Of a stretch of 64,000 nt of DNA, positions 59,630-64,000 are shown one piece after another (the first letter of the stretch is position 1; each line of letters opens with the position of its first letter). The position numbers and the translations under genes are program-made. Origin of the DNA: Larix kaempferi (taxonomy: Eukaryota > Streptophyta > Pinopsida > Pinales > Pinaceae); contig BSBM01000076.1 of assembly GCA_027924585.1 (NCBI GenBank), forward strand, positions 4,726,501 through 4,790,500, given 5' to 3'. The notes below the pieces were generated by a model. The model searched no databases and was not told where the DNA came from. It was given only the letters and a program-made list of their open reading frames with translations.

Positions 59630-60242
59630 TGTTGATGTATTTGTAACTTCAGAATGTATTCACTTGTATATTTTATATTGTATTTGTATCTTATTGTTGT
59701 ACCTCCGACGGAGATGTTTATTCCTCTGGTCGGAGAAGTCATTATTGTACTTGGGTCATGTAAAGTCATTGAGGTCCATCCTCCCATGTATGCGGGGCAT
59801 TAGACCCCAGAGTTGTGTCTTTCATGGGTTATTAGACTCCCCTAGTGGGGTCGGCCCAATGTCAAGTGGTAATGGGTTATTAGACTCTTCTAATGGAGGT
59901 CAACCTAGTTAGGGTAAAAGGAAAGTAAAGGTAAAGTATAAATAGAGAGGAGCACCTCTCTATTTATCCATTCACTCACACATCCAACTTGCATAGTTGA
60001 GAGAGAGGAGTGTGCACAAGTGGAGGAGTAGTTGCTGGAGACATCTATCTTTTGGGGTTTCATCTTTGTGATCTTTGTATTGGTGTTCATTCTATCTCTG
60101 AGGAAGCTGTGGGGTTTTCTCCTTTATGGTTTCCCCGGTGAAATTCTTTGTGTCTCTTGTCTCTTGTGTTTAATATGTTGTACATGTTGTTCTCTCAGTT
60201 AAGATCCTAGATCATATTGAATTAAATGATGAAAATATAACA
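59630..60242 (+). mobile_element. Solo copia LTR with TSD, copy B
   Basis: It starts TGTTGATG, ends AACA and is flanked by TATTA at 59625-59629 and 60243-60247. It is the duplicate of 11621-12237 and four bases shorter. Confidence 0.85.
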
Positions 60243-60299
60243 TATTATTTTATAACTTTCCTTAGGAGGCCCATTTTAGACCTCAAAATTTCTCTAATG

Positions 60300-60638
60300 A
60301 GAGACTCTTTCATTTTTTTCATCAACATCATAAGCAAGGTTATTTTTATTCATTTGTTGAGAATGGTACTTTTTTTTTATATTTCTCCTTGGCATTTCCT
60401 TTTCATTGTCATGATTGACTTTAATATCATTGCCCCTCTTGTTCTGTACTTCTGATTTTCTTTTCCATACTTTTGTGAGTCTTTGCTCGGGGAATCTTTC
60501 CATGTCAATATTATTCTTTTGAGTACAAGGATCTATTCCTTTGTTCTATTTTATCTTCCACATTTGATCTTTTGGTAGATCCCTTGGTTCTTTGTAGCCA
60601 TTGAGTACACGCCATACATCAAATCCTAATGAAGGCAT
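60300..60638 (-). pseudogene. copia Gag remnant, 5'-deleted, copy B
   Basis: Counterpart of 12295-12633, with the same join of primer site to mid-Gag. Confidence 0.6.
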
Positions 60639-60650
60639 GCTCTGATACCA
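60639..60650 (-). promoter_or_regulatory. Primer-binding site (tRNA-iMet type), copy B
   Basis: TGGTATCAGAGC on the minus strand, as at 12634-12645. Confidence 0.85.
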
Positions 60651-60652
60651 AT

Positions 60653-62437
60653 TGGGAACACATGGAGATACTTAGAGGGGGTGGGTGAATCAATATCTCA
60701 TACAATTATTATTTCTTTTTACTTCATCAAACGTACGTAGTTAATGATTCATCAAGATGAATTACATCAAATATATGTGTAAACTCAATAATAAAGTATA
60801 GATTAATTACAAAAACTTGTTGGAGACGCCAACCTCCTTGTTTTATTAGCTACAACTGATTGGATGCTTCAACACCCCTGTTCTCCAGCTACAACTGGAA
60901 GGGATCCAACCCATACTCTCTTCGTCGGCTACGACTGACAAGAAGCTTCAACTTCCTAGGTTTTCCATCTACAATTGGAAGGGCTCCAACACTCACTCTC
61001 TTTGTCAGCTACAACTAATAGGAAGCTTCAACTCCCTTGGTTTTCCAACCACAACTAGAAGCGATCCAACCCTCTAGGCACAGGCTCCAACTTCTGTCAA
61101 ATTTTTTCTAACGTATTATGTTCCTCAACAAACAAGCCTTCTTTGTTATCTTATACAATCCCAAGTTTGCTCAATGATGGCTTTCAACTCTCAGACGTTT
61201 CTTGCAAAATTCTCTGTTGTTTGCACAATATTCTCGTTTTCTTGTGTTTAAACACAATGACTATTATTTCTGCATTAATCAATCTCGTGACTGTTATTCT
61301 TGTGTTTGTACAAGACTTCAAGCCTTCTATTGTTTTGCACATTACCTTAATATATAACCACGAACCCTTTCCTATAGTCACTCTGGCTTCTGCAGGTCTG
61401 AGGGTAAGTCCAAACTCCATATCGTAGCCTACATTTGCCTCATGTGGATGTCTAGCATGTCCTGACTGTGTTCTTCTTGTTTTACTAGATTTCTCTCCCC
61501 TTTGACATCAATGACAAAGAATTTTTCCACCAAGTTTTTGTTTCTTCTTCTATCAACAATTTTCATTATCATTGTTCCATTTGCTTCTTCTATCAGCAAT
61601 TTTCATTATCATTGTTCCATCTGCTTCTTCTATTCCCCTTGTCATGTATTTACAAGATATTTGAATCCATAAGAACTTCCCTATTTGTTTTCACCCACTG
61701 ACTTTCATAGGTTGCTAGGGGGTTCTGATAGTTGTCATATGCCATTCATGTTTTTTAGACTGTTGTAACTTTAGTGTTTTATTTCTAAGTAAACCAAGAC
61801 CAAATTAAGGTCATTCAACAACTTTAAATTCTGTCAACTTTCAACTAAATTGCTAAAGAGTAATTTGTATTCAGACCCAAATTTAACTTTCAAGAAACAA
61901 GACTGTCTCAACAATTATTAATCCTTTTCTAAGGTGACTACAACACAGACTTCCCATTGTACCAATTAAAAGCACTATAACTATGCCACTATGTTTGAAA
62001 TGAAGCTTATTTTACCTCTTCTTATTCCATTCCTTAAATATGCAATGAGATACCTTGAAGAGATCCTTCAAACATCCATGAACTTGTATTTGAAAAGGTT
62101 TTCCAAATCAACCTTAAACTAGTCCTTGAAACTGATGCAAAAAGTGTTCTTGTATGAGCTCTAAATAGTTCTTAACCAAGTAATTAAAATATATCAAACC
62201 TTCCTTCAAAAGTGTAATTACAAGACTCTTGTCCATAAGCCAAGGGAAACATCAATTCTTTGTTTCTTTATGGAACCTTCTATTGTTGGCTATAATTTCT
62301 ATTTGCATGTAGATTTCTTAGTTGCTAGAACCAAGGTCATTATATGACACCCATAATCCCACTATATGTTGTTGCCATAGATTCTTCCCAGAGATGCTTC
62401 TTCAACCAAAACAACCCTTTAAAGAAACTATCATACT
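60653..62437 (-). mobile_element. copia LTR and flanking repeat, copy B
   Basis: Counterpart of 12648-14135, including the ~40-bp minisatellite (about 60825-61095). It holds about 300 bp (61509-61806) absent from copy A, with a ~40-bp unit (a TTTTCATTATCATTGTTCC phrase) in tandem near 61545-61625. Homology ends at 62437. Confidence 0.6.
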
Positions 62438-62617
62438 ATGTCTCAAGTAGTCACAAAACAGTGCTTCTAAATAACTCAACTCTCAATGCCATATTGCTGG
62501 TCTAAAATATGCCTTTGACTACTGATTTGAAGTTATTTTGTTGATCATAAAATTGATGCAATTGGATATCATCTACTCATCTCCACCATTGGAACATATC
62601 TTTGCAATCATAACATA
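62438..62617. other. Short unassigned linker
   Basis: Sequence between the end of the duplicated block and the CACTA terminus. Nothing was recognised. Confidence 0.5.
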
Positions 62618-64000
62618 CACTAGTGGATTTGGACTCAAAATCCGACGACCTCCGACGAAGAAGGGCTATGTCGTCGGATTTCATCTTAAAAATATCAAAA
62701 TTTGATGATTTTTTTAAAATTTATAGAAGGAGACATCGGATATCCGACGGATATGCTCATATCCGACGGTTCTGTGGATATCAGACATCAGATTATGCAT
62801 TGGGAGGTCGGATATCCGACGCAAAGCTATTCAACCCAAGGATGGCGGAAATCCGACATCAATTCTTCAACGGTAACTATGTTCAAGGCGTCGGATATCC
62901 TATGGAAGGTTGACTTTTAAAACTTATAAACATTGAAACATTCTGACATGTTTGCTATACAAGCGACGGTTTGTGGAAGTTTTTTTATTTGGCGGACTGT
63001 TTTCAGCGGACTGTTTTTCATTATTTCCATTGTTTTTGAGATTCAAGAGAGCTAAGTGTGGAGCTTCATTTTTTAAGATCGATAATATTCATTCAAGCTC
63101 TTTACGATAAAATGTCAACTAGCAATATTCCTGATCCAGACGAACAAAATCGACAATTGCTTGCTAGATTGTGGAAAGGAGTTGAAAAAATGGGTGATAG
63201 GAAATGCTATTGTCCATGTAATCAATGCAGGGGCTTTAAGAGGAGAAGAATTTTGATCACAACAGCCACAAAACATTGTAGGGAGCATGGGCACACTGAG
63301 GGGGGACATGAATACCATCCATTTGTAAGTTTTGCATTATATATGTTTTTATTTTGATTGCTTTTGTAAATTTATGTATTGATCGTGGTTTCAATGTACG
63401 GGGACTAACATGGACAATAAATATTATTTTAATATTAAATATTTATTATACTATTTATTTTTCTTTTGTGCATGTTGAATCTAGGGTATAGTAGAGTAAC
63501 TCATTTATTTGTTCATTAGTGAGACTAACCCACTCACCAGGGAAAGCACTTAACTCTCTAGATTTGTGACACTTTCTATCATGATAATAGAAATAATGAC
63601 TATATTGGCATGTTGTAATTTCTCTTATATTTTCTCTATAGAAATTACCATAGCATCATCTATCTTACCTTAGTGGAGTACAGTATGAGAAATTTTGTGT
63701 TATATTTGAGTAGCTTTGCTCAGTAATTGGGTAAATTATTATGTCTCTTGGATAGTTTGGATGCACCTATTTGACCAACAGTTCAATAGGTCGTTGCTCT
63801 TTTCATCCCAACAGTACAAAGTTTGTTACATTTTAAATGCATCACATAAATGTTTACATTTTGTGTTTGAAATTATTACATTTTGCAGTTGAATTTCTTA
63901 TATTAACTTTTATCTATTGATGGTTTCATGTAATTATAAAGGAAAGACATCCTAGGGCACTTCGTCTGGAGGAAGTGCTTCCACAACAAGTACCGGAAGC
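62618..64000 (+). mobile_element. CACTA (En/Spm) transposon, 5' end, continues past window
   Basis: The terminal repeat starts CACTAGTGGATTTGG at 62618, preceded by ATA, a candidate 3-bp target site. Within 280 bp at least eight TCCGAC(G)/CGTCGGA subterminal motifs occur on both strands (62641, 62651, 62672, 62743, 62762, 62815, 62852, 62889). Palindromic CGGATATCCG occurs twice. CACTA transposases bind such subterminal arrays. A leader and an open coding exon follow. The right end with TAGTG is outside the window. Confidence 0.8.
63112..64000 (+). CDS. CACTA transposase, first exons (partial)
   Basis: Exon 1 (63112-63324, 71 codons) starts MSTSNIPDPDEQNRQLLARL and contains KCYCPCNQCRGFKRRRILIT, then a KHCREHGH stretch. 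A CPC..C basic segment followed by a His/Cys-rich stretch resembles the transposase-associated domain at the N-terminus of plant CACTA transposases. The exon ends HEYHPF at a GTAAGT donor. The intron spans 63325-63941, with an AG acceptor after TTATAAAG. Exon 2 continues in the same phase (ERHPRALRLEEVLPQQVPE) to the window end without a stop. The open frame and clean splice sites suggest a less decayed copy than its neighbours. The catalytic DDE part would lie beyond the window. Confidence 0.65.

Larger units (their letters stand above)
59142..60299. mobile_element. TIR-bounded unit, copy B
   Basis: Same ends (CATTAGAGAAATTTTGAGG and its complement), same flanks and same contents as 11127-12294. 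Confidence 0.6.

Overview
This window looks like repeat-dominated nuclear DNA from a land plant with a large genome. It is AT-rich. It carries plant-type Ty3/gypsy and Ty1/copia retrotransposons with primer-binding sites matching initiator tRNA-Met, a CACTA (En/Spm) element, a hAT fragment, tRNA-derived SINE-like units, a foldback MITE and many microsatellites. I found no intact conventional host gene, rRNA, tRNA or CRISPR array. Nearly all long open frames are broken transposon genes or shadows of simple repeats. I cannot name the species.

Layout. 1-1587: diverged tandem repeats, then a copia 3' LTR that interrupts a gypsy gag. 1588-14135: gypsy remnant A (gag end, protease, zinc knuckles, RNase H, then an antisense spliced gene-like unit). 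It is followed by a minus-strand copia relic split by a TIR-bounded unit that holds a foldback MITE and a solo LTR. 14331-15665: a second copy of the same copia family. 16.4-19.2 kb: a hAT fragment, three tRNA-like SINE heads and the end of a plus-strand LTR with its primer site. 19.2-23.98 kb and 35.96-36.1 kb: gypsy debris (gag, protease and RT, mostly minus strand). 23983-35955: a complete, structurally young LTR element with a perfect 5-bp target-site duplication but no gag-pol; it carries an exon for a glycine/tyrosine-rich RNA-binding-protein tail. 38.2-39.9 kb: a degenerate plus-strand copia element. 42.2-45.0 kb: a minus-strand multi-exon relic with a SET-domain reading frame beside a plant CACTA accessory-protein domain. 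45.2-46.7 kb: satellite-like tandem repeats. 48.3-48.9 kb: a long ATC repeat. 48960-62437: gypsy remnant B, a direct copy of the 1588-14135 block with the same nested insertions. 62618-end: the 5' end of a CACTA transposon with subterminal repeats and an open first coding exon.

How the parts relate. The two ~12.5-12.8 kb blocks share every nested insertion at the same place, so they are best read as one segmental duplication rather than independent insertions. They differ by roughly 4-5% by eye, whereas the two LTRs of the 12-kb element differ by only about 1.3%, so the element probably inserted after the duplication. The most unusual items are the SET-domain frame inside transposon-like DNA, the antisense gene with conserved TATA box and splice sites in both gypsy copies, and the coding-exon cargo of the non-autonomous LTR element.
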